Source: Streptomyces sp. F001 | GTDB lineage: Bacteria > Actinomycetota > Actinomycetes > Streptomycetales > Streptomycetaceae | DNA length: 64,000 nt | Direction of reading: 5' to 3' | Assembly (NCBI RefSeq): GCF_004187715.1 | Contig: NZ_QZWF01000001.1 | Span: forward strand, 1,426,001-1,490,000 | Shown: piece by piece, positions 46,562 to 55,691 of the stretch | Layout of the letters: every line of letters starts with the position of its first letter | How positions within the stretch are numbered: position 1 is the stretch's first letter | Translations under genes and position numbers: made by a program | The notes under the pieces: generated by a model | The model's database searches: none | Told to the model about the DNA's origin: nothing | What the model saw: the letters and a program-made list of their open reading frames with translations, nothing else

Positions 46562-47803
46562 GTGCGACAGCGTTCTTTGGTGATCCTTACCTCCGTCCTC
46601 ACGACCGGAGCTCTGACGCTCACCGCCTGCGGCTCCCGAGACGACAACGGCGGCGGCGACAGCGGCGGCGGGGACACCACCACCCTGACCATCGGCGTGG
46701 ACGCCCCGCTGTCCGGCGAGAACTCCCAGACCGGCCTCGGCATCCAGTACGGCGCCCAGATCGCCGTCGACGACGCCAACGAGAAAAACCTGGTCCCCGG
46801 CGTCAAGTTCAAGATCAAGGCCCTGGACGACAAGGCACAGCCCGCCACCGGCCAGTCCAACGCCACCGACCTGACGGGTGACCAGAGCGTCGTCGGCGCC
46901 GTCGGCCCGCTGAACTCCGGTGTCGCCCAGTCGATGCTGCAGGTGTTCTCCGCGGCCAACATGGTCCAGATCTCCCCGGCCAACACCAACCCGGAGCTGA
47001 CCCAGGGCAAGAACTGGCAGACCGACAAGAAGCGGCCGTACAAGACCTACTTCCGCACCTCCACCACCGACGAACTGCAGGGCAGCTACGCCGCCGACTA
47101 CGCCTTCAACGGTCTCAAGAAGAAGGACGCCTTCGTCGTCGACGACAAGCAGACGTACGGCGCCGGCCTGGCGAAGATCTTCAACGAGCAGTACAAGAAG
47201 CTCGGCGGCAAGGTGGTCGGCACCGACCACGTCAACACCGGTGACAAGGACTTCGGTTCGCTCGTCACCAAGATCAAGAACTCCAAGGCCGACCTGCTCT
47301 ACTACGGCGGCCAGTACGACGAGGCCCAGCTGATCACCAAGCAGCTCAAGGACGCCGGCGTCAAGATCCCGCTGTTCGCCGGTGACGGCACGTTCTCCAC
47401 CACCTACATCGAGACGGCCGGCGCAGCCGCCGAGGGCGACCTCGTCACCGCCATCGGCGTCCCCGCGGACACCCTGCCCGCCGCCAAGGACTTCATCGCC
47501 GAGTACAAGGCCAAGGGCTACAAGGGCGACTACGGCGCCTACGGCACCTACGCCTACGACGCCACCACCGCCATCATCAACGCCGTCAAGGCCGCCGTGG
47601 ACGCCAACGACGGCAAGCTGCCCGAGATGAACGAACTGCGTCCCAAGGTCGTCGACGAGGTCCAGAAGTCCGACTTCGAAGGCCTCACCGGCAAGGTCTC
47701 CTTCGACGAGTACGGCGACACCACCAACAAGCAGCTGACGGTCTACCAGGTCGAAAAGGGCGAGTGGAAGGCCGTCAAGACCGGCACCGCCGACCTCGGC
47801 TGA
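46562..47803 (+). CDS. livK: Branched-chain amino acid ABC transporter, substrate-binding lipoprotein
   Basis: 413 residues from GTG 46562 with gaaagga upstream. Lipobox LTAC with lipidated Cys at residue 23, then a Gly/Asp linker. Periplasmic-binding-protein type I fold: 'TLTIGVDAPLSGENSQTGLG', 'GAQIAVDDANEKNLVPGVKFKIKALDD', 'VVGAVGPLNSGVAQSML', 'QISPANTNPELTQG'. Captures Leu/Ile/Val (or related amides) outside the cell and delivers them to the LivHM permease. First gene of the five-gene operon. Exact ligand not proven. Confidence 0.92.
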   Translation: MRQRSLVILTSVLTTGALTLTACGSRDDNGGGDSGGGDTTTLTIGVDAPLSGENSQTGLGIQYGAQIAVDDANEKNLVPGVKFKIKALDDKAQPATGQSNATDLTGDQSVVGAVGPLNSGVAQSMLQVFSAANMVQISPANTNPELTQGKNWQTDKKRPYKTYFRTSTTDELQGSYAADYAFNGLKKKDAFVVDDKQTYGAGLAKIFNEQYKKLGGKVVGTDHVNTGDKDFGSLVTKIKNSKADLLYYGGQYDEAQLITKQLKDAGVKIPLFAGDGTFSTTYIETAGAAAEGDLVTAIGVPADTLPAAKDFIAEYKAKGYKGDYGAYGTYAYDATTAIINAVKAAVDANDGKLPEMNELRPKVVDEVQKSDFEGLTGKVSFDEYGDTTNKQLTVYQVEKGEWKAVKTGTADLG

Positions 47804-47935
47804 CCCAGGCCACCCAAGCACGCCACACGGGCCGCGCGGAAGGAGGACCCCGACCGCGCGGCCCGTTTCCACACCCAGACCACCCCCCGGCACGCAACCA
47901 GTGCACACGACCACCAGCGACATGGAGGCCACGCG

Positions 47936-48865
47936 GTGAACACCCTGCCGCAGCAGCTGGCCAACGGGCTGCTTCTAGGCTCGATGTACGGGCTGATCGC
48001 CATCGGCTACACGATGGTGTACGGCATCGTCCAGCTCATCAACTTCGCGCACGGCGAGATCTTCATGACCGGGGCCTTCGGCGCCCTCACGGTCTACTTC
48101 TACATCCTGCCCGACGGCACCTCGATGGCAATCGCCGTCCCCCTGATGCTGCTCGGCGGCGCCATCGTCGCCATCCTCATCGCGGTCGGAGCGGAACGGT
48201 TCGCCTACCGACCACTGCGCGGAGCACCACGCCTGGCACCGCTCATCACAGCCATCGGCCTCTCCCTGGCCCTCCAGGAAGTCGTCCGCAACTTCTACCC
48301 CGAGGCCGACGGCGCCCGCCCCTTCCCCGGCCTCGACACCACCCACGACATCGGCTCCATCACCATCAAGGACGCCGACATCTTCCTGATCGTCGCCGCG
48401 ATCCTCTGCATGTCCGCCCTCGCCTGGTTCGTCCGCAAGTCCCGCACCGGCCGCGCCATGCAGGCCACCGCCCAGGACCCGGACACCGCACAGCTCATGG
48501 GCATCGACACCAACCGCATCATCGTCATCGCCTTCGCCATCGGCGGCTTCTTCGCCGCCGTCGCCGCCGTCGCCTACGGCCTCAAGTACGGCAACGTCGA
48601 CTACCGCATGGGCTTCCTCATGGGCCTGAAGGCCTTCACCGCGGCCGTCCTCGGCGGCATCGGCAACATCTACGGCGCCATGCTCGGCGGCATCGTCCTC
48701 GGCATCGCCGAAACACTCGCCTCCGCCTACATCGACGAAATCCCCGGCATGCAGCAGCTCGGCGGCCAGAGCTGGGCCAACGTCTGGGCCTTCTGCCTCC
48801 TCATCCTCGTACTCCTCGTCCGGCCACAAGGCCTGCTCGGCGAGCGTGTAGCGGACAGGGCGTGA
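47936..48865 (+). CDS. livH: Branched-chain amino acid ABC transporter permease
   Basis: 309 residues from GTG 47936, with a GGAGG-like 'catggaggccacgcg' upstream. Eight hydrophobic segments as in LivH. 'LLLGSMYGLIAIGYTMVYGIVQLINFAHGEIFMTGAF' is the conserved N-terminus, and 'FLMGLKAFTAAVLGGIGNIYGAMLGGIVLG' the conserved EAA-like loop contacting the ATPases. It heterodimerises with LivM in the cytoplasmic membrane. Confidence 0.95.
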   Translation: MNTLPQQLANGLLLGSMYGLIAIGYTMVYGIVQLINFAHGEIFMTGAFGALTVYFYILPDGTSMAIAVPLMLLGGAIVAILIAVGAERFAYRPLRGAPRLAPLITAIGLSLALQEVVRNFYPEADGARPFPGLDTTHDIGSITIKDADIFLIVAAILCMSALAWFVRKSRTGRAMQATAQDPDTAQLMGIDTNRIIVIAFAIGGFFAAVAAVAYGLKYGNVDYRMGFLMGLKAFTAAVLGGIGNIYGAMLGGIVLGIAETLASAYIDEIPGMQQLGGQSWANVWAFCLLILVLLVRPQGLLGERVADRA

Positions 48866-48869
48866 TCAC

Positions 48870-50677
48870 ATGACCGACATCGACAAGACCACGCCAGCCA
48901 CCCCGGCCACCACCGCCCCCGCGGCCCGCGGCCTGCTGCCGCTGCCCGTCCCGGCCGCCCGCGCCCTCCTGCTCGCCGGCGGCACAGCCACCGCCGCCTC
49001 CGCCTTCCTCGCCTGGACCTGGACCGCCGAATTCCCCGGCGACCTCACCATCACCGGCTACCCCGGCGGCCTGCAGTGGCTGACCTTCACCGCCGGCATC
49101 ATCACCGCGCTGTTCGCCCTCGCCTCGTACGGCATCCGCGGCCTCGGCTGGCTGCTGCCCGCCCGCAACAACGCACCCCTCGTGCTGAGCGCCGTCAGCG
49201 GCTTCGCCACCACCTGGTTCACCATCATCGCGATCAGCGTCGAACTCGGCGGACTCGCCAACCTCGAACCCGGAGGCTGGATCGCGGCCGTCGCCGCCCT
49301 CCTCCCCCTCCTCGGCGCCTCGCCCTCCCCGAGAAGAACACCGGCGACGCCAAGGACACCCTCAAGGCCTACGTCACAAAGGCCGACAAAATCCCCGCAC
49401 CGACCCCCGTCGCACCCTGGGTCGAGCGACTCCTCCTCACCATCATCACGATGATCGGCCTCGGTGTCTTCACCTACGGCATCGACACCGAGTACGGCGA
49501 ACTCTTCGTCGGCTACCTCATCGTGGTCGCCTTCACCGCCTGGGCCCTGCACACCGCAGGACTCCTCGACCGGCTCTCCCGGCTCGTCGCCCACAACCGC
49601 AGCTTCACGCTCGCCATGGGCTTCATCGCCGCCATCGCCTTCCCCTTCACCCAGACCAACGACCACTACGCCAACATCGGCGTCAACATCCTGATCTTCG
49701 GAACCGTCGCCCTCGGCCTCAACATCGTCGTCGGCCTCGCCGGACTCCTCGACCTCGGATACGTCGCCTTCCTCGGCGTCGGCGCCTACACCGCCGCCCT
49801 GGTCTCCGGCTCCGAGTTCTCCCGGTTCTCCGGCGTCCAGTTCCCCTTCTGGGCCTCCGCCCTGACCGGTGCCGCCGCATCGCTCATCTTCGGCGTCCTC
49901 ATCGGCGCCCCCACCCTGCGCCTGCGCGGCGACTACCTCGCCATCGTCACCCTGGGCTTCGGTGAAATCTTCCGCATCGCCATCAACAACATGGACGGCG
50001 ACTCCGGACCCGACATCACCAACGGCCCCAACGGCATCGCAGCCATCCCCGACCTGAAGATCTTCGGATTCAACCTCGGCGAATCCCACGACATCGCCGG
50101 ATTCACCCTCGGCCGCTTCGCCAACTACTACCTGCTGATGGTCCTCATCATGGCCATCGTCGTCCTCGTCTACACCCGCGCCGCCGACTCCCGCATCGGC
50201 CGCTCCTGGATCGCCATCCGCGAGGACGAGACCGCCGCCACCGCCATGGGCATCAACGGCTTCCGCGTCAAACTCATCGCCTTCGCCCTCGGCGCCGCCC
50301 TCGCCGGCCTCGCCGGCACCGTCAGCGCACACGTCACCTACAGCGTCGTACCGACGCCGTACCAGTTCGCCGGATCCACCGCGCCCAACTCGGCCTTCCT
50401 GCTGGCCGCCGTCGTCCTCGGCGGCATGGGCACAGTCGCCGGCCCACTCCTCGGCGCGGCACTGCTCTACCTCATCCCGGAGAAACTCGTCTTCCTCCAG
50501 GAGAAGCAACTCCTCGCCTTCGGCATCGCGCTCGTCCTGCTGATGCGCTTCCGCCCCGAAGGCATCATCGCCAACCGCCGCCGCCAGCTCGAATTCCACG
50601 AGACCGGCCAGACCGACGTACCAGAACAAGCAACGCTGACCGACGAACCGGCGGCCGTCACCAAGGCGGGTGCGTGA
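48870..50677 (+). CDS. livM: Branched-chain amino acid ABC transporter permease, long N-terminal extension, one frameshift
   Basis: ATG 48870, 4 bp after livH. The first about 240 residues are an extension with extra membrane helices ('ALLLAGGTATAASAFLAWTW', 'WLTFTAGIITALFALASYGI', 'LVLSAVSGFATTWFTIIAI', 'TIITMIGLGVFTYGI'). The LivM core then begins near 'HYANIGVNILIFGTVALGLNIVVGLAGLLDLGYVAFLG' and contains 'GAPTLRLRGDYLAIVTLGFGEI'. Around 49318-49319 one C is missing: 'LLPLLGA' continues as 'LALPEKNTGDAKD' in the next frame. About 602 residues in total. Stop overlaps the livG GTG start. Confidence 0.92.
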
Positions 50678-51546
50678 CCACCATGACGACACCAGTACTC
50701 GAAGCCCGCGACGTCACCATGCGCTTCGGCGGCCTCACCGCCGTCCGCTCGGTGGACTTCACCGTCAACGAAGGCGAGATCGTCGGCCTCATCGGCCCCA
50801 ACGGCGCCGGCAAGACAACCTTCTTCAACTGCCTGACGGGCCTGTACATCCCCACCGAGGGCACAGTCTCCTACAAGGGCACCGTCCTGCCACCCAAGCC
50901 ACACCTGGTGACCAAGGCGGGTATCGCCCGCACATTCCAGAACATCCGGCTCTTCGCCAACATGACGGTCCTCGAGAACGTCCTCGTCGGCCGCCACACC
51001 CGCACCAAGGAAGGCCTCTGGTCAGCCCTCCTACGCGGCCCCGGCTTCAAGAAGGCCGAAAAGGCAAGCGAAGAACGGGCCATGGAACTCCTGGAGTTCA
51101 TCGGCCTCGCCCACAAACGCGACCACCTCGCCCGCAACCTGCCCTACGGCGAACAGCGCAAGCTCGAGATCGCACGGGCGCTGGCAAGCGAGCCGGGCCT
51201 CCTCCTGCTGGACGAGCCCACAGCCGGAATGAACCCCCAGGAGACACGAGCCACCGAGGAATTGGTCTTCGCCATCCGCGACAAGGGCATCGCCGTACTC
51301 GTCATCGAGCACGACATGCGCTTCATCTTCAACCTGTGCGACCGCGTCGCCGTCCTCGTCCAGGGCGAAAAGCTCGTCGAGGGCACCTCCGAAGTCGTCC
51401 AGGCCGACGAACGCGTCATCGCGGCCTACCTCGGCGAACCCTTCGAGGGCGACCCCGGCGAGGCCGAAGTCGCGGAGGTGGAGGCAGCCGAGGCCCACGC
51501 CGACGCCGCGCAGAGCACCACCAGCACCAAGGGAGACGCCCAGTGA
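50674..51546 (+). CDS. livG: Branched-chain amino acid ABC transporter ATP-binding protein
   Basis: 290 residues from GTG 50674 (an ATG at 50683 is the alternative), overlapping livM. Walker A 'GLIGPNGAGKTTFFNCLTG', Q-loop 'GIARTFQNIRLF', signature 'LPYGEQRKLEIARALASEP' and Walker B 'LLLLDEPTAGMNPQE' are present. The C-terminal Glu/Ala-rich tail (residues 255-290) is an extension. It forms the ATPase with LivF. Confidence 0.95.
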   Translation: MTTMTTPVLEARDVTMRFGGLTAVRSVDFTVNEGEIVGLIGPNGAGKTTFFNCLTGLYIPTEGTVSYKGTVLPPKPHLVTKAGIARTFQNIRLFANMTVLENVLVGRHTRTKEGLWSALLRGPGFKKAEKASEERAMELLEFIGLAHKRDHLARNLPYGEQRKLEIARALASEPGLLLLDEPTAGMNPQETRATEELVFAIRDKGIAVLVIEHDMRFIFNLCDRVAVLVQGEKLVEGTSEVVQADERVIAAYLGEPFEGDPGEAEVAEVEAAEAHADAAQSTTSTKGDAQ

Positions 51547-52259
51547 CCGCACTGCTCGAGGTCGAGGACCTCCGAGTCGCCTACGGCAAGATCGAAGCCG
51601 TCAAAGGCATCTCCTTCAGCGTCGAAGCCGGCCAGGTCGTCACCCTCATCGGCACCAACGGCGCCGGCAAGACGACCACCCTGCGCACCCTCTCAGGCCT
51701 CCTGAAGCCGACAACCGGGAAAATCGTCTTCGACGGCAAGCCGCTCACCGGCGTCGCCGCCCACAAGATCGTCGCCCTGGGCCTGGCCCACTCCCCCGAA
51801 GGCCGGCACATCTTCCCGCGCCTGAGCATCTTCGAGAACCTCCAACTCGGCGCCTTCCTCAGAAACGACAAGGCGGGCATCGAGAAGGACATCCAGCGAG
51901 CCTACGACCTGTTCCCCATCCTCGGAGAACGCCGCAACCAGGCCGCAGGCACCCTCTCCGGCGGTGAGCAGCAGATGCTCGCCATGGGCCGGGCACTGAT
52001 GTCCCAGCCCAAACTGCTGATGCTGGACGAGCCCTCCATGGGCCTGTCCCCCATCATGATGCAGAAGATCATGGCGACGATCGCCGAGCTCAAATCGCAG
52101 GGCACCACAATTCTGCTCGTCGAGCAGAACGCCCAGGCGGCACTCTCACTCGCCGACCACGGCCACGTCATGGAGGTCGGCAACATCGTCCTCTCCGGCA
52201 CCGGACAGGACCTGCTCCACGACGAGTCCGTCCGCAAGGCATACCTCGGCGAGGACTGA
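51543..52259 (+). CDS. livF: Branched-chain amino acid ABC transporter ATP-binding protein
   Basis: 238 residues from GTG 51543, overlapping the livG stop by 4 bp. Walker A 'TLIGTNGAGKTTTLRTLSG', signature 'TLSGGEQQMLAMGRALMSQP' and Walker B 'LLMLDEPSMGLSPIMMQ' are present. LivF-type tail 'GHVMEVGNIVLSGTGQDLL'. Last gene of the operon, followed by a perfect 19-bp hairpin. Confidence 0.95.
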   Translation: MTALLEVEDLRVAYGKIEAVKGISFSVEAGQVVTLIGTNGAGKTTTLRTLSGLLKPTTGKIVFDGKPLTGVAAHKIVALGLAHSPEGRHIFPRLSIFENLQLGAFLRNDKAGIEKDIQRAYDLFPILGERRNQAAGTLSGGEQQMLAMGRALMSQPKLLMLDEPSMGLSPIMMQKIMATIAELKSQGTTILLVEQNAQAALSLADHGHVMEVGNIVLSGTGQDLLHDESVRKAYLGED

Positions 52260-52276
52260 GCGCCCTCGCAACCACG

Positions 52277-52319
52277 ACGAGGCCCGCGCCCCCTGCTCAC
52301 CAGGGGGCGCGGGCCTCGT
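52277..52319. terminator. Bidirectional terminator between livF and pdtaR
   Basis: Perfect 19-bp inverted repeat (acgaggcccgcgccccctg at 52277-52295 and its complement at 52301-52319) with a 5-nt loop, between convergent genes. Confidence 0.92.
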
Positions 52320-52335
52320 GCCGCTGTCCGAGGGC

Positions 52336-53004
52336 TCAGCCCTTGTCCGCAGCCTTGCCCGCCTTCTTCTCGGCGGCATCCTCAATGACAGCCTCGGCCA
52401 CCTGCTGCATCGACAGCCGCCGATCCATCGACGTCTTCTGAATCCACCGGAACGCAGCCGGCTCCGTCAACCCGTACTCCGTCTGCAGAATCGACTTCGC
52501 CCGATCCACCAGCTTGCGCGTCTCCAGCCGCTGGGAGAGGTCCGCAACCTCCTTCTCCAGCTCCTTGAGCTGCGTGTACCGCGAGACGGCCATCTCGATC
52601 GCCGGTACGACATCACTCTTGCTGAACGGCTTGACGAGGTACGCCATGGCACCGGCGTCGCGAGCCCGCTCCACGAGATCACGCTGCGAGAACGCCGTGA
52701 GCATCAGCACCGGCGCGATCGACTCCTCGGTGATCTTCTCCGCCGCGGAGATACCGTCCAGCTTGGGCATCTTCACATCGAGGATCACGAGGTCGGGCTT
52801 GTGCTCACGGGCCAGCTCGACGGCCTGCTCACCGTCACCGGCCTCACCGACGACCGTGTACCCCTCTTCCTCGAGCATCTCCTTGAGGTCGAGCCGGATC
52901 AGTGCCTCGTCCTCGGCGATGACGACACGGGTCGTCAGCGGAGGCACGTGCGACTTGTCGTCGTCGGGCGCGTCTGCGGGCTGGGGCGACTCGGGGGCGG
53001 TCAC
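52336..53004 (-). CDS. pdtaR: ANTAR-domain response regulator (PdtaR type)
   Basis: 222 residues. Receiver domain (about 25-140): 'VVIAEDEALIRLDLKEMLEEEGY' with the acidic pocket, phospho-acceptor Asp in 'PDLVILDVKMPKLDGISAA', 'VLMLTAFSQRDLVERARDAGAMAYLVKPF' with Thr and Lys. The C-terminal ANTAR domain (about 150-205) 'LSQRLETRKLVDRAKSILQTEYGLTEPAAFRWIQKTSMD' binds RNA hairpins as an antiterminator. PdtaR partners with the sensor PdtaS, which is not in this window. Confidence 0.92.
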   Translation of the reverse strand: MTAPESPQPADAPDDDKSHVPPLTTRVVIAEDEALIRLDLKEMLEEEGYTVVGEAGDGEQAVELAREHKPDLVILDVKMPKLDGISAAEKITEESIAPVLMLTAFSQRDLVERARDAGAMAYLVKPFSKSDVVPAIEMAVSRYTQLKELEKEVADLSQRLETRKLVDRAKSILQTEYGLTEPAAFRWIQKTSMDRRLSMQQVAEAVIEDAAEKKAGKAADKG

Positions 53005-53108
53005 GGGGGCTCCTTGGTACGGGCCGGGCAGGTGCTGCTGCCTATGCAGCCTACCTAGAGGCGGGGAGCTGCGGTGAGCCGGTATGCTTCTCAGCGGTCC
53101 CCTGGCCT

Positions 53109-53192
53109 GCCCGGTTGGAGGAACTGGTCAGACTCGCGGCACTCAAAATGCCGTGCCCTTTGGGCATGTGGGTTCGAATCCCACACCGGGCA
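53109..53192 (+). tRNA. tRNA-Leu (anticodon CAA)
   Basis: 84 nt with acceptor stem gcccggt/accgggc, anticodon stem cggca/tgccg, loop ctCAAaa with the anticodon at 53144-53146, a long variable arm (class II, tgccctttgggcat region) and T-arm gtggg-ttcgaat-cccac. CCA is not encoded; the discriminator is A at 53192. It decodes TTG. Confidence 0.95.
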
Positions 53193-53205
53193 CTTCGAGA
53201 CAGGA

Positions 53206-53241
53206 AGCGGAGGATCACGTTCGCGTGGTTCTCCGCTTTTT
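53206..53241 (+). terminator. tRNA-Leu terminator
   Basis: Stem agcggaggatcacg / cgtggttctccgct with a ttcg loop, followed by a TTTTT tract, 13 bp after the tRNA. Confidence 0.88.
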
Positions 53242-53280
53242 GCTGCACTGAGTGCGCGAACCGGAACGCAAAGTGTTCGC

Positions 53281-54069
53281 ATGAACTTTCACAGTACTCA
53301 AGTGCGACAGACCGCCCTCACCCTGCTACGCAGTGGCGTGAAGAACGCCGATGTCGCCCGGAAGCTCGACGTCCCGCTCGGAACGGTTGGCTACTGGAAG
53401 CACATGGACCGAGCGAAACGCGGCGAATGTCCCGGCCCGCATGAAGCGCCGTGCCCCCGATGCGACGGGCGGGAACTCGACAGTTCCGCGTACAGCTACT
53501 TACTTGGCCTCTATCTCGGCGACGGCCACATCAGCCACTACTCCGGACATCGCGTACCCAACCTCATGATCGCCTGCACCGAGTCATGGCCCGGCCTCAT
53601 GGATGACTGCGAGAAAGCCATGAGTACCGTCTTCCCTCACAACTCCGTCTGCCGCGTCCGCAAGACCGGCTGCCGGAACGTGAAGGTCTATTCGAAGCAC
53701 CTGCCCTGTCTGTTCCCCCAGCACGGCCCTGGCAAGAAGCACGAACGCCGCATCCTCCTCGAACCCTGGCAACAAGAAATCGTCGACGCTCACCCCTGGG
53801 ATTTCATCCGCGGCCTCATCCACTCCGACGGCTGCCGCATCACCAACTGGACGACCCGCATGGTCGGCGGCGAGCGCAAGCGCTATGAGTACCCCCGGTA
53901 CTTCTTCTCCAACAAGTCGGACGACATCAGGCGGCTCTTCACAGACGTCCTCGACAAGGTCGGCGTCGAGTGGACCACGCTGGCCCGCGGAAGCGACCCG
54001 TTCAACATCTCCATCGCCCGCAAAGCCTCCGTCGCCCTCATGGACACCCACGTAGGCCCCAAACGCTGA
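53281..54069 (+). CDS. LAGLIDADG homing-endonuclease-like protein with N-terminal helix-turn-helix
   Basis: 262 residues from ATG 53281. The N-terminal region (about 1-40) is a sigma-70/resolvase-type helix-turn-helix ('TALTLLRSGVKNADVARKLDVPLGTVGYWKH'), then a CxxC ('CPRCDG'). Two LAGLIDADG-type motifs follow: 'YLLGLYLGDGHI' at about residues 73-84 and 'FIRGLIHSDGCRI' near 180, each with its acidic residue. Codon use is less GC-rich than neighbours and includes a TTA codon at 53500-53502 (residue 74). It lies directly behind tRNA-Leu. Family members can be DNA endonucleases or maturase-like; activity here is inferred. Confidence 0.82.
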   Translation: MNFHSTQVRQTALTLLRSGVKNADVARKLDVPLGTVGYWKHMDRAKRGECPGPHEAPCPRCDGRELDSSAYSYLLGLYLGDGHISHYSGHRVPNLMIACTESWPGLMDDCEKAMSTVFPHNSVCRVRKTGCRNVKVYSKHLPCLFPQHGPGKKHERRILLEPWQQEIVDAHPWDFIRGLIHSDGCRITNWTTRMVGGERKRYEYPRYFFSNKSDDIRRLFTDVLDKVGVEWTTLARGSDPFNISIARKASVALMDTHVGPKR

Positions 54070-54079
54070 AAACCGCTTC

Positions 54080-55510
54080 CTACCTGGTGCTCTCCCCAAT
54101 GTGATGCACCCGCACCAGGTTCGTCGTCCCCGGCATCCCAGGCGGCGAGCCCGCGGTGATGATCACCGTGTCGCCCTTCTCGCAGCGGCCGTACCTCGTG
54201 AGGAGATCGTCGACCTGGGAGACCATCGCGTCGGTGGACTCCACGTGCGGCCCCAGGAACGTCTCCACGCCCCACGTCGCGCTGAGCTGGGAGCGTGTCG
54301 CCGGCTCCGGGGTGAAGGCCAGCAGTGGGATCGGCGAGCGGTAGCGGGAGAGGCGGCGGGCTGTGTCGCCGGACTGGGTGAAGGCGACCAGGAACTTGGC
54401 GCCGAGGAAGTCGCCCATTTCCGCGGCCGCGCGGGCGACGGCGCCGCCCTGGGTGCGGGGTTTGTTGCGTTCGGTCAGGGGCGGGAGGCCCTTGGCGAGG
54501 ATGTCCTCCTCCGCCGCCTCGACGATCTTTGCCATCGTCCTGACTGTCTCCACGGGGTACTTGCCGACGCTTGTCTCGCCGGAGAGCATCACGGCGTCCG
54601 TGCCGTCGATGACGGCGTTGGCGACGTCGCTGGCCTCGGCGCGGGTCGGGCGGGAGTTTTCGATCATCGAGTCGAGCATCTGGGTGGCGACGATGACCGG
54701 CTTGGCGTTGCGTTTGGCGAGCTTGATCGCGCGCTTCTGGACGATGGGGACCTGTTCCAGGGGCATTTCGACGCCCAGGTCTCCGCGGGCCACCATGATG
54801 CCGTCGAACGCCGCCACGATGTCGTCGATGTTGTCGACGGCCTGTGGTTTCTCGATCTTGGCGATGACGGGGAGGCGGCGGCCTTCTTCGTCCATGATGC
54901 GGTGGACGTCCTTGATGTCGCGTCCGCTGCGGACGAAGGAGAGGGCGATGATGTCGAAGCCGGTGCGCAGGGCCCAGCGGAGGTCGGCTTCGTCCTTGTC
55001 GGAGAGGGCGGGGACGGAGACGGCGACGCCGGGGAGGTTGAGGCCTTTGTTGTCGGAGATGACGCCGCCTTCGATGACGGTCGTGTGGACGCGGGGGCCG
55101 TCGACCTTGGTGACTTCGAGGCATACCTTGCCGTCGTCGACGAGGATGCGTTCGCCGGTGGTGACGTCGCTCGCGAGTCCGGCGTAGGTGGTGCCGCAGG
55201 TTTCGCGGTCGCCGGGGGTGCCTTCTTCGACGGTGATGGTGAAGGTGTCGCCGCGTTCAAGGAGTACGGGGCCTTCGGTGAAGCGGCCGAGTCGGATCTT
55301 CGGGCCTTGAAGGTCGGCGAGGAGTCCGACGCTGCGGCCGGTTTCGTCGGAGGCCTTGCGTACGCGTTGGTAGCGCTCCTCGTGCTCGGCGTAGCCGCCG
55401 TGGCTGAGGTTGAATCGGGCGACGTCCATTCCGGCGTCGACCAGTGCCTTGATCTGGTCGTATGAGTCGGTGGCGGGGCCCAGTGTGCAGACGATCTTTG
55501 CTCGGCGCAT
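54080..55510 (-). CDS. pyk: Pyruvate kinase
   Basis: 476 residues. 'AKIVCTLGPATDSYDQIKALVDAGMDVARFNLSHGGYAEH' is the N-terminal substrate/ADP region, 'DVHRIMDEEGRRLPVIAKIEKPQAVDNID' carries the catalytic Lys, 'VARGDLGVEMPLEQVPIVQK' and 'VATQMLDSMIENSRPTRAEASDVANAVIDGTDAVMLSGE' are the metal and phosphate sites. The C-terminal domain includes 'VAFTQSGDTARRLSRYRSP'. Converts PEP and ADP to pyruvate and ATP. Convergent with the homing-endonuclease-like gene (10-bp gap). Confidence 0.95.
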   Translation of the reverse strand: MRRAKIVCTLGPATDSYDQIKALVDAGMDVARFNLSHGGYAEHEERYQRVRKASDETGRSVGLLADLQGPKIRLGRFTEGPVLLERGDTFTITVEEGTPGDRETCGTTYAGLASDVTTGERILVDDGKVCLEVTKVDGPRVHTTVIEGGVISDNKGLNLPGVAVSVPALSDKDEADLRWALRTGFDIIALSFVRSGRDIKDVHRIMDEEGRRLPVIAKIEKPQAVDNIDDIVAAFDGIMVARGDLGVEMPLEQVPIVQKRAIKLAKRNAKPVIVATQMLDSMIENSRPTRAEASDVANAVIDGTDAVMLSGETSVGKYPVETVRTMAKIVEAAEEDILAKGLPPLTERNKPRTQGGAVARAAAEMGDFLGAKFLVAFTQSGDTARRLSRYRSPIPLLAFTPEPATRSQLSATWGVETFLGPHVESTDAMVSQVDDLLTRYGRCEKGDTVIITAGSPPGMPGTTNLVRVHHIGESTR

Positions 55511-55566
55511 GGTTTGAGCCTAGGCCTTACCGGCGGGTAGAGAATTGGTCGGGCGTGACTACTCAA

Positions 55567-55600
55567 CAACCGTTGGGTGAAGCGGTGTTGACAACTGTTG
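55567..55600. promoter_or_regulatory. Two CAACNGTTG palindromes upstream of pyk
   Basis: caaccgttg (55567-55575) and caactgttg (55592-55600), start-to-start spacing 25 bp, in an AT-richer stretch 57-90 bp upstream of the pyk ATG. The arrangement suggests an operator or overlapping promoter. The binding protein is unknown. Confidence 0.45.
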
Positions 55601-55691
55601 AATTGTGCGGATGGCTGCTCTGATGAGCAATAGGACTCCTGTCACGCATTTGGAGTCGTGCATTCGCTCTGTCGGGTTTTTGAATGTGTGG

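Noticed and set aside
49058..50692. A Glu/Asp/Gly-rich 544-codon open frame on the minus strand
   Set aside because: Antisense to livM; composition is what the reverse complement of a hydrophobic high-GC gene gives.
53109..54069. Integrated element with attL/attR at tRNA-Leu
   Set aside because: No second copy of the tRNA 3' end was seen downstream, and no integrase is present; only one extra gene lies there.
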